Source: UBA3478 sp049596955 (GTDB lineage: Bacteria; Bacteroidota; Bacteroidia; Flavobacteriales; Flavobacteriaceae). Taken from it: 23,671 nt of DNA. This document shows, piece by piece, positions 21,778-23,671 of this stretch. The notes under the pieces are model-generated. The model saw only the letters and a program-made list of their open reading frames with translations. It was not told where the DNA came from and made no database searches. Numbering within the stretch: position 1 is the first letter of the stretch; each line of letters begins with the position of its first letter. The stretch is from NCBI GenBank assembly GCA_049596955.1, contig JBMYMD010000021.1, forward strand, positions 1 through 23,671, read 5' to 3'. A program made the translations under genes and the position numbers.

Positions 21778-23671
21778 ATGAATTCAAAGGAAATACGACA
21801 GACTTTTTTGGACTTTTTCAGCAAAAAGCAACACCAGATAGTTCCTTCAGCCCCAATGGTGATGAAGAATGATCCTACTCTTTTGTTTACAAATGCAGGA
21901 ATGAACCAGTTTAAAGAATACTTTTTAGGTAATTCTAAAGCTGAAGTTAAAAGAGTTGCAGATACTCAAAAATGTCTCAGAGTTAGTGGTAAACACAACG
22001 ACCTTGAAGAGGTAGGAAAAGACACCTATCACCATACGATGTTTGAAATGCTAGGAAACTGGAGTTTCGGAGATTATTTTAAGAAAGAAGCCATTGAATG
22101 GGCCTGGGAACTGCTCACAGAAGTATATCAAATCCCTCAGGAGAATTTGTATGTAACTGTTTTTGAAGGAAGTGCAGATGAGGACGGTTTATCACTTGAT
22201 CAAGAGGCATTTGACTTGTGGAAAGCAATAGTTCCTGAGTCACAAATTTTACTCGGAAATAAAAAGGACAATTTTTGGGAAATGGGTGAACAAGGTCCTT
22301 GTGGGCCCTGTTCAGAAATACATATCGACCTGAGAAGCCCAGAAGAAAAAAAGCAAATACCAGGTGCAGATTTGGTCAATAAAGATCATCCTCAAGTGGT
22401 GGAGATTTGGAATTTGGTCTTCATGCAATACAATCGAAAAGCAGACCGTAGTCTAGAGCCTCTGCCTGAAAAACACGTAGATACAGGAATGGGCTTTGAG
22501 CGTCTTTGTATGGTTTTACAATCAAAAACCTCCAATTATGATACCGATGTTTTTACTCCATTAATCTCGGAACTCGAACGAATCTCATCTAAAAAATACG
22601 GTAATGAAGAAACCACAGATGTTGCGATTCGAGTGATTGTTGATCACCTCCGGGCCGTTTCATTCGCTATAGCAGATGGACAATTGCCAAGTAATAATGG
22701 CGCTGGATATGTCATTAGACGAATTTTGAGAAGAGCGATTCGCTATGGATTTACTTTCTTAAATCTCACCGAAGCTTTTGTCTTTAAATTGGTAGATGTT
22801 CTGATCAAAGAGTTGGGAGGCTTTTATACCGAATTGCAAAAACAAGAACAATTGATTGTTCAAGTGATAAAAGAAGAAGAGCAGTCTTTTTTAAGAACTT
22901 TGGAACAGGGCTTAAAACTATTAGATAAAATCACCAAAAACTCAACAACTGAGGTTATATCTGGAGCTACCGTTTTCGAATTGTATGACACCTATGGTTT
23001 TCCGGTGGATTTGACTGCCTTGATTCTAGAAGAAAAAGGGTTAAAATACGATCATGCTGCTTTTCAAGAGGAGCTTAAAAAGCAAAAGGAGCGTTCGAGA
23101 TCTGCAGCCGCAACAAGCACAACAGATTGGGTCAGTGTTCATCAAGGACAATTTGAATCTTTCGTAGGTTATGATGCTCTACAACTGAAATCAAAATTGA
23201 TCAAATACAGAGCGATCACCTCTAACAAGAATGAAATGACCTACCAACTTGTATTTAAGTCAACGCCCTTTTATCCCGAAGGTGGAGGTCAAATAGGAGA
23301 TCGCGGATTTATTGAAAATGACAAAGGAGAACAAATACAAGTAATTGCAACCAAGAAGGAGAATAATGAAATTCTTCATTTTGTAAAAAAATTGCCAACA
23401 CATCTAGATGTAGACTTCACTTTAAAAGTAGATGCGGTAAAACGAAGAAATACCTGTTCGAATCACACGGCAACGCACCTCTTACACCATGCCCTTAGAA
23501 ATGTGCTCGGTTCTCACGTTGAGCAAAGAGGATCTTCGGTTAACGAAAACGGTCTACGCTTTGATTTTTCGCATTTTTCTAAAGTACAAACTGAAGAACT
23601 TATCGAAATTGAAAAGAGTGTGAATGCTATGATTTCTGAAGCTATAGAACTTGTTGAAGAGCGTGAAATCA
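21778..23671 (+). CDS. alaS: Alanyl-tRNA synthetase (5' part, cut by window edge)
   Basis: An open frame of 631 codons runs from the ATG at 21778 to the window edge, against a usual length near 870. The class II catalytic core is complete: MNSKEIRQTFLDFF at the start, FTNAGMNQFK (37-46), QKCLRVSGKHNDLEEVG (64-80), HHTMFEMLGNWSFGDYF (85-101), GPCGPCSEIH (173-182) and VDTGMGFERL (234-243). The editing domain is reached, with YPEGGGQIGDRG and zinc-site H563-TAT-H567. The enzyme charges tRNA-Ala with alanine and clears mischarged serine and glycine. The missing C-terminus (rest of the editing and C-Ala domains) is due to the window boundary. It is divergent from the M23 operon and has its own likely promoter. 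Confidence 0.97.
   Translation, partial: MNSKEIRQTFLDFFSKKQHQIVPSAPMVMKNDPTLLFTNAGMNQFKEYFLGNSKAEVKRVADTQKCLRVSGKHNDLEEVGKDTYHHTMFEMLGNWSFGDYFKKEAIEWAWELLTEVYQIPQENLYVTVFEGSADEDGLSLDQEAFDLWKAIVPESQILLGNKKDNFWEMGEQGPCGPCSEIHIDLRSPEEKKQIPGADLVNKDHPQVVEIWNLVFMQYNRKADRSLEPLPEKHVDTGMGFERLCMVLQSKTSNYDTDVFTPLISELERISSKKYGNEETTDVAIRVIVDHLRAVSFAIADGQLPSNNGAGYVIRRILRRAIRYGFTFLNLTEAFVFKLVDVLIKELGGFYTELQKQEQLIVQVIKEEEQSFLRTLEQGLKLLDKITKNSTTEVISGATVFELYDTYGFPVDLTALILEEKGLKYDHAAFQEELKKQKERSRSAAATSTTDWVSVHQGQFESFVGYDALQLKSKLIKYRAITSNKNEMTYQLVFKSTPFYPEGGGQIGDRGFIENDKGEQIQVIATKKENNEILHFVKKLPTHLDVDFTLKVDAVKRRNTCSNHTATHLLHHALRNVLGSHVEQRGSSVNENGLRFDFSHFSKVQTEELIEIEKSVNAMISEAIELVEEREI

Overview
The window looks like a piece of a marine Bacteroidetes (Flavobacteriia) chromosome. 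Supporting signs are low-to-moderate GC, almost no Shine-Dalgarno sites, promoter-like TAnnTTTG boxes, secreted sulfatases, an ECF sigma / FecR / TonB-dependent receptor trio with a C-terminal STN-like domain on FecR, and the LemA, short MerR, M23 and alaS neighbourhood common in that group. No tRNA, rRNA, CRISPR array, insertion sequence or phage gene was seen, and no stretch over 300 bases lacks a gene.

Left part (1-6075): sulfated-glycan degradation. A sulfatase cut by the left edge (minus strand) is divergent from a three-gene plus-strand operon: a secreted arylsulfatase A/GALNS-like sulfatase, a lipoprotein sulfatase of the N-acetylglucosamine-6-sulfatase type, and a membrane-anchored GH3 glycosidase. 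All three sulfatases carry the Cys-type C-x-P-S-R site. No SusC/SusD pair is in view, but the locus runs off the left edge.

Middle minus-strand pair (6065-8856): a Tat-exported Gfo/Idh/MocA oxidoreductase and a methylthioadenosine/S-adenosylhomocysteine deaminase-like amidohydrolase, separated by a strong hairpin terminator that sits directly against the deaminase start codon.

Signalling region (9034-14792): a very acidic 588-aa lipoprotein (aspartate-rich calcium-type repeats, four PepSY-like repeats, a lipocalin-like C-terminus), a 113-base gap with a long hairpin, then an ECF sigma factor, a FecR-type anti-sigma factor and an STN-bearing TonB-dependent receptor with overlapping reading frames. 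This is a complete cell-surface signalling cassette, and the lipoprotein is the obvious but unproven partner. It is the most interesting part of the window.

Housekeeping region (14794-23671): an AGCS sodium/amino-acid symporter and era follow the receptor almost without gaps; der follows with its own likely promoter. Convergent to der is a five-gene minus-strand cluster (M23 peptidase, MerR-type regulator, LemA, two TPM-domain proteins) with genes overlapping or 2-8 bases apart. The 5' 631 codons of alaS, divergent from that cluster, run off the right edge.
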